Below, piece after piece: positions 18,541-26,305 of a stretch of 41,235 nt of DNA (position 1 is the first letter of the stretch; each line of letters starts with the position of its first letter). The DNA lies in assembly GCA_022796875.1 (NCBI GenBank), contig JAAWJJ010000028.1:1-41235 (forward strand), read 5' to 3'. The position numbers and the translations under genes are program-made. The DNA comes from Eubacterium sp. (lineage in GTDB: Bacteria; Bacillota; Clostridia; Lachnospirales; Lachnospiraceae). The notes under the pieces are model-generated. The model was not told where the DNA came from and did not search any database. It worked only from the letters and a program-made list of their open reading frames with translations.

Positions 18541-18716
18541 AAGTGGGCAAGCCCACTTCAACTCCCCTGCCCCCTCAACCTTGAGGGGATTGCACACTTT
18601 GCTGCGCCGAGTGCGGTCGCTTTAGCGACATCTTCCTTTCGCACGAATGCGCATAATTATTTTTATCTTATAGGGAAGACACTTTCACGCCTTAGCGTGA
18701 CAAGGTCTTTCCTATA
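18541..18716. repeat. Cluster of four hairpins inserted between the T-box terminator and trpE
   Basis: Four palindromes occur in 176 bases. First, AAGTGGGC/GCCCACTT (18541-18558). Second, CCCCTCAA/TTGAGGGG (18571-18588). Third, a nested structure with TGCGC/GCGCA (18603-18607, 18649-18653), GTGCG/CGCAC (18611-18615, 18640-18644) and GTCGCT/AGCGAC (18616-18629). Fourth, a two-part stem with an 11-of-12 outer match (18669-18680 with 18705-18716) enclosing TCACGC/GCGTGA (18685-18700). T-box leaders normally run from the terminator straight to the ribosome binding site, so this looks like an inserted palindromic unit or an extra RNA-processing/stability element. Confidence 0.7.
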
Positions 18717-18759
18717 AAATAAAAACGCCCCTGACAAAAATCTCTTTTTGTCAAGGACG
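18715..18759 (-). terminator. T-box regulated terminator
   Basis: On the minus strand CGTCCTTGACAAAAA pairs with TTTTTGTCAGGGGCG (18726-18759, loop GAGA) and is followed by TTTTTATTTT. It lies about 20 bases after the T-box sequence, the position expected for the alternative to the antiterminator. Confidence 0.92.
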
Positions 18760-19032
18760 AATACAGGCATAGACTCTATCCGCGGTGCCACCTCGAATTC
18801 ATGGGAAAACTCCCATGCGCTTAAGCAGGATACCAACATATCCCCGGCAACTGACGTATGCCCGACGTCGCAGAATACTCAGCATTTATATTATTATGCT
18901 TTTGACTGCGCCCTCAGCGGTCCATTTGACGATCTGTTTCTTACCCGGCTCTCAGCTCCCCGGGTTCTCTGTAAAGGCATGTTTCGCCGTTATCTCCGCT
19001 TCAACGGTTTGAGTAATTATTAAATTTTTGAT
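18715..19032 (-). promoter_or_regulatory. T-box riboswitch (tRNA-Trp) leader of the trp operon
   Basis: On the minus strand the conserved T-box GAGGTGGCACCGCGG lies at 18780-18794 (the NCCA-binding bulge is GGTGGCACC). Stem I upstream includes AGCTGAGAG and a specifier loop ...AAATGGACCGCTGAGGG, in which TGG at 18922-18924 is the specifier codon, pointing to tRNA-Trp. A strong terminator follows. Uncharged tRNA-Trp would stabilise the antiterminator and allow trpE transcription. Motif, specifier, terminator and downstream genes all agree. Confidence 0.95.
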
Positions 19033-19038
19033 ATGGCT

Positions 19039-19067
19039 ACTATAACGCAAACGGCCGGCCGTGTCAA
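19039..19067 (-). promoter_or_regulatory. trp operon promoter
   Basis: On the minus strand TTGACA (19062-19067) and TATAGT (19039-19044) are spaced exactly 17 bases, near-consensus for the housekeeping sigma factor. The -35 element begins only 17 bases after the gltD stop codon. The 12 bases around the -10 are identical to those of the gltB promoter. Confidence 0.9.
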
Positions 19068-19083
19068 GAAAAATTTTTCTCCC

Positions 19084-20577
19084 CTACTGCACGGACATCG
19101 TGGAATACCCCATAAGCGCGGCATCTACTTCTTTTGCCGCTTCGCGTCCTTCGCGGATTGCCCATACGACAAGCGACTGGCCGCGTCTGGTATCCCCGGC
19201 CGCATACACGTTTTTCACGTTTGTGGCATAGCTGTTTTCTCTGGAAGCGATATTGCTCCGCTCGTTTAATTTCACGCCAAACGCGTCCGCCACATATTTT
19301 TCAGTTCCGAGGAATCCGGCTGCAATCAGCACGAGGTCAGCGTCCAGCTTCTTTTCACTGCCGGCAATTTCTTTCATGACTGTCCGACCGGTCGCCTCGT
19401 CTTTTTCCGGCTGCAGCAATACCGTGAGCACCGCGCTTATATTTCCTTTTTTATCTTTGATAAATTCTTTCACCGTTGTCTGGAAAACACGCGGGTCGCG
19501 CCCGTAAACGGTGATCGCTTCCTGCTGGCCGTAATCCGTCTTTAAGACTTTCGGCCATTCCGGCCACGGATTATCTTCCGCCCTCTGTTCAGGGGCTTTC
19601 GGCATCATTTCGATCTGCACGACGCTGACCGCGCCATGCCGAATACTCGTGCCGACACAATCGTTTCCGGTATCCCCGCCCCCGATAATTACGACTTTTT
19701 TCCCTTTGGCGGAAATATAATTCCCGTCTTTCAAATCGGAATCCAGCAGGCTTTTCGTCGTCGCTTTCAAAAAATCCACCGCAAAATAAATGCCTTTGGC
19801 GTCCCTGCCCGGCGCTTTGATATCCCGCGGATTTTTTGCGCCGCATGCCAGAATCACCTTGTCAAACTCTTTGAGCAGTTTTGCCGGCTTGATATCTTTT
19901 CCGACATCCACCGACGTTTCAAATACGACGCCCTCTTCTTCCATAATGGAAATCCTGCGTTCAATGATATGCTTTTCCAGTTTCATATTCGGAATCCCGT
20001 ACATTAACAGGCCGCCGACGCGGTCGTCTTTTTCAAATACCGTTACCTGATGCCCCCGCTTGTTGAGCTGATCCGCCGCCGTCAGGCCGGCCGGGCCAGA
20101 ACCGATCACCGCTACTCTTTTTCCGCTTCTGACACGCGGCGGTTTCGCAGCGGCAAAACCATGCGCATACGCGTATTCCACGATTCCGTATTCGTTTTCC
20201 CGCACAGATACCGGGTCGTCGTGCAGCCCGCACGTGCAGGCCGCTTCGCACAACGCCGGGCATACCCGCGACGTAAATTCCGGGAAATTGTTTGTCTTAT
20301 GCAGCCGTTCATACGCCTGCTCCCAGTTGCCCGTATAGACAAGGTCGTTCCACTCCGGCACCAGATTGTGCAGCGGACATCCGCTGGTCATTCCCATAAT
20401 CGTCATACCGGATTGGCAAAACGGCACGCCGCACTCCATACACCTGGCGCCCTGCTGCCTTTGCTTTTCCTCCGGAAGCGGCACATGGAATTCGTTAAAA
20501 CCGGAAATTCTTTCTTTCGGCGGAACCGCCGCATAATTTTCTCTTTCATACTCCATAAATCCTGTTGGTTTTCCCAT
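19084..20577 (-). CDS. gltD: Glutamate synthase (NADPH) small subunit
   Basis: This 497-residue flavoprotein passes electrons from NAD(P)H to the large subunit. The N-terminal cysteine clusters for [4Fe-4S] centres are visible (CMECGVPFCQSG with GCPLHN, and CPALCEAACTC). GSGPAGLTAADQL is the FAD dinucleotide loop, GGGDTGNDCVGT the NADPH loop, and AGDTRRGQSLVVWAI the C-terminal FAD motif. The start follows AGGAGG, 12 bases after the gltB stop. No hairpin terminator is seen between this gene and the trp promoter, so readthrough into the trp T-box is possible. Confidence 0.97.
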   Translation of the reverse strand: MGKPTGFMEYERENYAAVPPKERISGFNEFHVPLPEEKQRQQGARCMECGVPFCQSGMTIMGMTSGCPLHNLVPEWNDLVYTGNWEQAYERLHKTNNFPEFTSRVCPALCEAACTCGLHDDPVSVRENEYGIVEYAYAHGFAAAKPPRVRSGKRVAVIGSGPAGLTAADQLNKRGHQVTVFEKDDRVGGLLMYGIPNMKLEKHIIERRISIMEEEGVVFETSVDVGKDIKPAKLLKEFDKVILACGAKNPRDIKAPGRDAKGIYFAVDFLKATTKSLLDSDLKDGNYISAKGKKVVIIGGGDTGNDCVGTSIRHGAVSVVQIEMMPKAPEQRAEDNPWPEWPKVLKTDYGQQEAITVYGRDPRVFQTTVKEFIKDKKGNISAVLTVLLQPEKDEATGRTVMKEIAGSEKKLDADLVLIAAGFLGTEKYVADAFGVKLNERSNIASRENSYATNVKNVYAAGDTRRGQSLVVWAIREGREAAKEVDAALMGYSTMSVQ

Positions 20578-20589
20578 GATACTTACCTC

Positions 20590-23500
20590 CTAATTCGAAT
20601 TCCGGTTCGCATAAAACGCTTCGATCTGAGCCTGCTCCGCGTTCAGTCCCTTTTCTTCCATCTGTACGATCTTCATCATCATCCGGTTGTAATCATATGG
20701 GATGACTTTTTTGAATTTCGGAAGATACTCGCTGAAATTGTCCAGAATCTTCTTCCCTTTCTCGGAATTCGTTAGCGCCACATGCTCTTTGATGATTTCT
20801 TTTAATTCCTGCACGTCATATTTGGAAACAATCTCTTCCGTAAACACCATTTCCTTGTTGGTGCGCATGTACAAAGAGCTGTCTTCATCCAGCACGTAGG
20901 CAATGCCGCCGCTCATTCCGGCCGCAAAGTTTTTGCCGGTTTTTCCTAAAATCACGGCTCTGCCGCCAGTCATATATTCACAGCCATGGTCGCCGACGCC
21001 TTCGGCTACCGCGATCGCGCCGGAATTACGCACGCAGAAACGCTCTCCGGCAACGCCGTTAATAAACGCCTTACCGCTCGTCGCCCCGTAAAGAGCCACG
21101 TTCCCGACAATAATGTTTTCCTCTTTTTTATATTTTACCCCGGCCGGCGGATACACTACCAGTTTGCCCCCGGATAATCCTTTTCCAAAATAATCGTTGC
21201 TGTCGCCGATCAGTTCGAGCGTCAGGCCTTTCGGTATAAACGCGCCGAAACTCTGTCCGCCCGCTCCCGTACATTTGACAAGGAACGTGTCTTCTTCGAG
21301 TCCGTCTTCATAACGTTTCGTAATTTCGGAACCAAATATCGTTCCAAAAGAACGGTCGGTATTTGTCACTTCCACGTCGATGCTGCGTTTCTGCTTCTTT
21401 TCCAGCGCCGGGCCTAACTGTTTCATCAACACGGTCATATCTTTTTTCTTTTCCAGTTCAAAATCATAGACCTGCTTCGCGTCGAACGTTACTTTTTCCT
21501 GAGGCCCGGCAAACGGATTGTCCAGTATTTTGGACAGGTCGATTTTAGCCGCGCGTTCGGTGAGGCCGGATTTCATTTTCAGCAAGTCGCTGCGCCCCGT
21601 CATCTCGTCTAACGTCCGGATTCCCAGTTTTGCCATGTATTCGCGCAGTTCTTCCGCTATAAAACGCATAAAATTAACAACGTATTCCGGTTTTCCGGCG
21701 AACCGCTTCCTGAGTTCCGGATTTTGCGTCGCCACGCCGACCGGACAGGTATCGAGGTTGCAGACCCGCATCATCACGCACCCCATCGTTACCAACGGCG
21801 CCGTGGCAAAACCAAATTCTTCCGCGCCCAGCAGCGCGGCAATCGCCACGTCACGCCCGCTCATCAGTTTCCCGTCCGTTTCAATGCGAACTTTGTTGCG
21901 TAAACCGTTCTGAATCAGCGTCTGATGCGTTTCCGCAAGTCCCAGTTCCCACGGCAGCCCGGCATTGTGTATCGAACTTCGCGGCGCCGCGCCGGTCCCT
22001 CCGTCATATCCGGAGATTAAAATTACCTGTGCCCCGGCTTTTGCCACTCCGGCAGCTATCGTTCCCACGCCCGCTTCCGAAACGAGTTTCACGGAAATTC
22101 TCGCGTCACGGTTAGCGTTTTTCAGGTCGTAAATCAACTGCTCCAAATCTTCGATCGAATAAATATCATGATGCGGCGGCGGGGAAATCAGCGATACGCC
22201 CGGCGTCGAATGTCTGGTTTTTGCAATCCACGGGTATACTTTTCCGCCCGGCAGGTGTCCGCCCTCGCCCGGCTTCGCGCCCTGCGCCATCTTGATCTGT
22301 ATCTCTTTCGCACTGACTAAATAACGGCTGGTGACGCCGAAACGCCCGGATGCTACCTGTTTGATCGCGGAACAGCGGTTTGGCCGGTTCGGTTCCTGTT
22401 TCAAGCGGCTTAAATCTTCGCCGCCTTCTCCCGAATTGGACTTGCCGTTCAGCCGGTTCATCGCAACTGCCAGCGTTTCATGCGCTTCCTGTGAAATCGA
22501 ACCGTACGACATCGCCCCGGTTTTAAACCGGGTAACGATCGAATCCACGCTTTCCACCTCTTCGATCGGAATCCCTTTCTGCGGATACTTAAACTCCATC
22601 AGCCCGCGCAGGTTCATCGCTTTGTGTTCCCCGTCGATTAGGGACGTATACTGTTTAAACAGTTCATAATCGCCGCGTTTTGCAGACTCCTGGAGCAGAT
22701 GGATCGTCTGCGGGTTGTAAAGATGCTCTTCGGAACCGCTGCGCATCTTATGCCTGCCGATACTGTTTAACGTCAGGTCGGTTTCCAGCCCCAACGGGTC
22801 GTACGCTTCGGAATGGAGATAATCGGTCGTTTTGGCGATATCTTCCAACGTAATGCCCCCGATACGGCTGACCGTATCCGTAAAATATTTGTCGATCACG
22901 CTTTTATCTATGCCGACCGCCTCAAAAATTTTCGCGCCCTGATAAGACTGGATTGTGGAAATCCCCATTTTTGAAGCAATTTTGACAATCCCGTACAAAA
23001 CGGCATCGTTATAATCCGCAATCGCCGCATAGTAATCCTTGTCCAGCATATGGTCGTCGATCAGTTGTTTTACCGTATCCTGCGCCAGATACGGATTGAT
23101 CGCACAGGCGCCGTATCCGAGCAGCGTCGCGAAATGATGGACCTCGCGCGGTTCGCCGCTTTCCAGAATCAGCGCAAGATCCGTACGCTTCTTTGTCCGT
23201 ACCAGATACTGCTGCAGCGCGGAAACCGCAAGCAGGGACGGAATAGGCACATGGTTTTCATCCACTCCCCGATCCGAAAGGATCAGGATATTCGCGCCGT
23301 TCCGGTACGCCCGGTCCGCTTCCACAAACAGCCGGTCGATCGCTTTTTCCAGGCTGGTATTTTTATAATAAATGATCGGAATCTCCACAATCCGGAACCC
23401 GTCCACCTGCATATTTTTGATCTTCATCAGGTCGGTATTTGTAAGGATTGGATTTTTCACTTTCAGAACATGGCAATTCTCCGCGGTTTCTTCGAGCAGG

Positions 23501-25146
23501 TTTCCCTCTTTCCCGATATACGTACTCGTGGACGTCACGATCTTTTCACGGATCGAATCGATCGGCGGATTGGTCACCTGCGCAAAACGCTGTTTAAAAT
23601 AGTTAAAAATCGGCTGGTGGTCGCCGGCCAGTACCGGAATCGGAGTATCGATTCCCATGGCCGCTACGGCTTCGGCGCCGTTTTTCGCCATATTCAAAAT
23701 ATCTTTCTTCACCGATTCGTACGTATAACCAAACGCTTTCTGCATCCGGCTGCGCTCTTCTTTCGTATATTCCGGCACGCGCTTATTCGGAATCTTCAAA
23801 TCTTTTAAATGCACGAGCTTGCGGTCCAGCCATTCGCCGTACGGCTGCATTTCCGCATAGCTTTCTTTCAGCTCGTTATCGTCGATCACTTTTCCGTTAA
23901 CCGTATCCACGAGAAGCATTTTCCCCGGATGCAGACGCTCTTTTACCGTTATTTTCGTGGCGTCGATATCCAGAACTCCGACTTCGGAAGACAAAATCAG
24001 ATTGTCGTCGTCCGTAATATAATACCGGGACGGACGCAGGCCATTGCGGTCAAGCACCGCCCCCATCACGTCGCCGTCGCTGAACAGGATCGAAGCCGGG
24101 CCGTCCCACGGTTCCATCATCGTCGCGTAATACTGGTAAAAATCTCGTTTGTTCTGGCTCATAATATGGTTGTTTTCCCACGGCTCCGGAATCAGTACCA
24201 TGACTGCCAGCGGTAAATCCATGCCGCTCATCATCAAAAACTCCAGCGTATTATCAAGCATCGCGGAATCGGAACCCTCCCGGTTCACCACCGGCAGAAC
24301 TTTTAACAGCTCTTTCTTCAAATATTCCGATTCCATCGTTTCTTCCCTCGCCAGCATCTTGTCCGCGTTTCCTTTGATCGTATTGATCTCTCCGTTGTGG
24401 ACGATAATCCGGTTCGGATGCGCCCGTTCCCAGCTCGGATTCGTATTCGTGGAAAAACGCGAATGTACCGTGGCGATCGCCGATTCGTAATCTTTATCTT
24501 GCAGGTCTTTAAAAAACAATCTTAGCTGGTTTACCAGGAACATGCCTTTATAAACGATCGTCCGGCTCGAAAGCGATACCACGTAAGTATCGTCGTTGCT
24601 CTGTTCAAATACCCGGCGCGCAATATACAGCCGCCGGTCAAACGCCAGTCCTCTTTCCACATCCTCCGGCCTTTTGATAAACGCCTGCATAATGCACGGC
24701 ATACAGGCCAGCGCTTTCGGCCCGATTACGGAAGCGTCGATCGGTACTTCCCGCCAGCCTAAAAATTCCATGCCTTCTTTCTCAATGATGACTTCAAACA
24801 TTTTCTTCGCCTGGTTCCGTTTGAACTCTTCCTGCGGAAAGAAAAACATCCCGACGCCGTAATCTCTCTCTTTACCTAAAAAGATGCCGAGGGGTTTGAC
24901 TGCTTTCTGGAAGAATTTGTCTGAAATCTGCATCAGAATCCCTACTCCGTCGCCAGTTTTCCCTTCGGCATCTTTGCCTGCTCTGTGTTTTAAATTTTCT
25001 ACGATCTTTAACGCGTTGACTACCGTTTCATGGGTTTTAATACCCTTAATATTTACCACTGCCCCGATTCCGCAGCTATCGTGCTCGAATTGCGGATCAT
25101 ACAATCCCCGCGGAGCCGCAGCAGCTTCATGACATGAAAATCTCAT
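20590..25146 (-). CDS. gltB: Glutamate synthase (NADPH) large subunit
   Basis: The ATG at 25146 with AAAGGAAG upstream is preferred over an in-frame GTG at 25170, giving 1518 residues, the usual size. DPQFEHDSCGIGAVV puts the glutaminase nucleophile at about Cys25 after removal of a 24-residue propeptide. The FMN synthase domain includes KPGEGGHLPGGKV, SGYDGGTGAAPRSS and a [3Fe-4S] cysteine set CVMMRVCNLDTCPVGVATQ. The C-terminal GXGXG beta-helix contains GGLSGGKLVVYPP-like repeats (GLSGGKLVVYPPAG, MTGGRAVILG, GMSGGIAYVLD). It makes two glutamates from glutamine and 2-oxoglutarate. It has its own promoter. Confidence 0.97.
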   Translation of the reverse strand: MRFSCHEAAAAPRGLYDPQFEHDSCGIGAVVNIKGIKTHETVVNALKIVENLKHRAGKDAEGKTGDGVGILMQISDKFFQKAVKPLGIFLGKERDYGVGMFFFPQEEFKRNQAKKMFEVIIEKEGMEFLGWREVPIDASVIGPKALACMPCIMQAFIKRPEDVERGLAFDRRLYIARRVFEQSNDDTYVVSLSSRTIVYKGMFLVNQLRLFFKDLQDKDYESAIATVHSRFSTNTNPSWERAHPNRIIVHNGEINTIKGNADKMLAREETMESEYLKKELLKVLPVVNREGSDSAMLDNTLEFLMMSGMDLPLAVMVLIPEPWENNHIMSQNKRDFYQYYATMMEPWDGPASILFSDGDVMGAVLDRNGLRPSRYYITDDDNLILSSEVGVLDIDATKITVKERLHPGKMLLVDTVNGKVIDDNELKESYAEMQPYGEWLDRKLVHLKDLKIPNKRVPEYTKEERSRMQKAFGYTYESVKKDILNMAKNGAEAVAAMGIDTPIPVLAGDHQPIFNYFKQRFAQVTNPPIDSIREKIVTSTSTYIGKEGNLLEETAENCHVLKVKNPILTNTDLMKIKNMQVDGFRIVEIPIIYYKNTSLEKAIDRLFVEADRAYRNGANILILSDRGVDENHVPIPSLLAVSALQQYLVRTKKRTDLALILESGEPREVHHFATLLGYGACAINPYLAQDTVKQLIDDHMLDKDYYAAIADYNDAVLYGIVKIASKMGISTIQSYQGAKIFEAVGIDKSVIDKYFTDTVSRIGGITLEDIAKTTDYLHSEAYDPLGLETDLTLNSIGRHKMRSGSEEHLYNPQTIHLLQESAKRGDYELFKQYTSLIDGEHKAMNLRGLMEFKYPQKGIPIEEVESVDSIVTRFKTGAMSYGSISQEAHETLAVAMNRLNGKSNSGEGGEDLSRLKQEPNRPNRCSAIKQVASGRFGVTSRYLVSAKEIQIKMAQGAKPGEGGHLPGGKVYPWIAKTRHSTPGVSLISPPPHHDIYSIEDLEQLIYDLKNANRDARISVKLVSEAGVGTIAAGVAKAGAQVILISGYDGGTGAAPRSSIHNAGLPWELGLAETHQTLIQNGLRNKVRIETDGKLMSGRDVAIAALLGAEEFGFATAPLVTMGCVMMRVCNLDTCPVGVATQNPELRKRFAGKPEYVVNFMRFIAEELREYMAKLGIRTLDEMTGRSDLLKMKSGLTERAAKIDLSKILDNPFAGPQEKVTFDAKQVYDFELEKKKDMTVLMKQLGPALEKKQKRSIDVEVTNTDRSFGTIFGSEITKRYEDGLEEDTFLVKCTGAGGQSFGAFIPKGLTLELIGDSNDYFGKGLSGGKLVVYPPAGVKYKKEENIIVGNVALYGATSGKAFINGVAGERFCVRNSGAIAVAEGVGDHGCEYMTGGRAVILGKTGKNFAAGMSGGIAYVLDEDSSLYMRTNKEMVFTEEIVSKYDVQELKEIIKEHVALTNSEKGKKILDNFSEYLPKFKKVIPYDYNRMMMKIVQMEEKGLNAEQAQIEAFYANRNSN

Positions 25147-25190
25147 AACATCTTCCTTTCTATCGTTCACATTCGGTTTTGCATGGAACT

Positions 25191-25219
25191 ACTATAACGC
25201 ATTTTTCTTCGTTTGTAAA
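25191..25219 (-). promoter_or_regulatory. gltBD promoter
   Basis: On the minus strand TTTACA (25214-25219) and TATAGT (25191-25196) are spaced 17 bases, 45 bases before the gltB ATG. GCGTTATAGTAG (25189-25200) is identical to the trp promoter core at 19038-19049. The stretch 25220-25401 upstream holds only AT-rich sequence and an in-frame tail after the toxin stop. Confidence 0.75.
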
Positions 25220-25401
25220 CAACTTTTTTCCTTAAATTGTCTGATAATTTGAAAACTAAAGAATTGTTGATATATTTTCAGTTTTTTGCCTAAATTTCTC
25301 CGTATTTTAAAAATTCAGTTGCTTTTCAGATTCAGTTCCCGGGCCAGTTCAAAAACCGCCACCTCTTTGGAAGTGACGATTTTGCTCGGTTTATTTTCCT
25401 G

Positions 25402-25719
25402 TTATCCGATAAGCCAACTGTAATCCTTGCGGCAATCAAGGATATATTCCACATATACCGTATCGTCCTGGATTTGGCAAAGGACAAGATACCACTTTTC
25501 AATAAACATCTTGTGATATTTATTCGGCGTGATATACAACTCCTCAAAGAACGGGAAACGCTGCGGCATCTGGGAAAGGGAACACATAGCGGTCATAACC
25601 TCTTTCTTTTTTGCTGCCGCTGCCTGTTTGTTGACCTGTGCCATAAAGCGGATATGTGTTCCCAACATTCTTTTTGCCCTGTCGGAAACAATAACTTTAT
25701 ATCTCTTGCTGTCTGCCAT
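25402..25719 (-). CDS. RelE/ParE-type toxin of a toxin-antitoxin pair
   Basis: This 105-residue protein has the RelE/ParE layout: an N-terminal YKVIVSDRAKRMLGTHIRFMAQV helical pair, then PFFEELYITPNKYHKMFIEKWYLVLCQIQDD and a closing TVYVEYILDCRKDYSWLI, matching the 'yRvlY.i.dd.v.i..i.hgrr' pattern of the superfamily. Members are mRNA-cleaving or gyrase-inhibiting toxins; which applies here is not clear. It starts 6 bases after the antitoxin stop. After its TAA, 26 more in-frame codons without a stop encode a plausible helical segment, perhaps an ancestral tail or a neighbour's remnant. Confidence 0.85.
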   Translation of the reverse strand: MADSKRYKVIVSDRAKRMLGTHIRFMAQVNKQAAAAKKKEVMTAMCSLSQMPQRFPFFEELYITPNKYHKMFIEKWYLVLCQIQDDTVYVEYILDCRKDYSWLIG

Positions 25720-25725
25720 ACTACG

Positions 25726-25992
25726 CTACACCTCGGCAATGACTTCATCAAGATATGCGTCAAGCTCGTCAAGAGTGCAGCCGCTTCTTCCTGCAATCCT
25801 GTCCTCCTCAACGGCAAGCAGCTCCTCACGGAGCTTTAACATTTTTTCCCTGCGGTTGTAAGTTTCGATGTCCATAACAACCAAATCTCCCTCGCCGTTC
25901 TTGGTAAGAAAAACCGGCTCTGCGGTCTTTCTGCACATATCGGCAATCTCGTTGTAATTCTGGCGGATTGCTGCGGATGGACGAATATTCAT
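25726..25992 (-). CDS. Phd/YefM-type antitoxin
   Basis: From the ATG at 25992, with AAGGAGG at the ideal distance, the protein has 88 residues. The N-terminal domain (IRPSAAIRQNYNEIADMCR, then PVFLTKNGEGDLVVMDIETYNR) is the Phd/YefM DNA-binding fold. The C-terminal half, rich in acidic residues (LDELDAYLDEVIAEV), is the usual disordered toxin-binding tail. The longer reading frame to 26193 is rejected because it runs through the operator palindrome and promoter. It is transcribed first, then the toxin. Confidence 0.9.
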   Translation of the reverse strand: MNIRPSAAIRQNYNEIADMCRKTAEPVFLTKNGEGDLVVMDIETYNRREKMLKLREELLAVEEDRIAGRSGCTLDELDAYLDEVIAEV

Positions 25993-26015
25993 AACGACAC
26001 CTCCTTGATTCATAA

Positions 26016-26048
26016 CAATAGAAAATTTGCAAAACGAATTTTCTATTG
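26016..26048. promoter_or_regulatory. Operator palindrome of the toxin-antitoxin operon
   Basis: CAATAGAAAATT (26016-26027) and AATTTTCTATTG (26037-26048) form a perfect 12-base inverted repeat with a 9-base spacer, ending 24 bases before the antitoxin start. It fits an autoregulatory site for the antitoxin or complex; in RNA it would also form a hairpin ahead of the ribosome binding site. Confidence 0.75.
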
Positions 26049-26076
26049 TACGTAGCGGTAGCAGTATTCTGCCCAT

Positions 26077-26105
26077 ATTATACCCATTACATACAACAAA
26101 GTCAA
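26077..26105 (-). promoter_or_regulatory. Toxin-antitoxin promoter
   Basis: On the minus strand TTGACT (26100-26105) and TATAAT (26077-26082) are spaced 17 bases. Transcription would begin near 26070, placing the operator palindrome just downstream of the start site. Confidence 0.8.
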
Positions 26106-26189
26106 CCACGCCATAGAAAATTTTAACTTCCTGCCATAAAGGAGAAAACATATCCTGACAGAGAAACGCCGTTTTACGGTCAAAGATTT

Positions 26190-26288
26190 TCACAATTCTA
26201 ATCGTGTCCGCCGTTCCGGCTGCTTCTCTGTCTGTAAAATGCTGTCTATGTTCCGCTTGATAACATCGTACCCCGCAACCTGTTTCAT
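26190..26288 (-). pseudogene. Small open frame upstream of the toxin-antitoxin pair, probably a gene remnant
   Basis: An ATG at 26288 opens 32 codons beginning MKQVAGYDVIKRNIDSIL and ending with TGA at 26190. The composition looks protein-like, but there is no clear ribosome binding site and no complete domain. The following bases continue in another frame as plausible coding (KIFDRKTAFLCQDMF) into the promoter region. I read this as a decayed remnant of accessory DNA that came with the toxin-antitoxin genes; a small functional peptide is not excluded. Confidence 0.35.
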
Positions 26289-26305
26289 CTATTTTGTAAA
26301 ACCTG

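Noticed and set aside
20050-20775. 241-codon plus-strand frame opposite gltD/gltB
   Set aside because: It crosses the gltB-gltD junction antisense to both genes and shows Arg/His-rich shadow composition and no domain.
23050-23808. 252-codon plus-strand frame opposite gltB
   Set aside because: It is a shadow of the gltB reading frame; gltB is complete with all cofactor motifs.
25332-25547. 71-codon minus-strand frame overlapping the toxin
   Set aside because: It is out of frame with the RelE/ParE-like toxin and has shadow composition; only the in-frame tail after the toxin stop is of interest.
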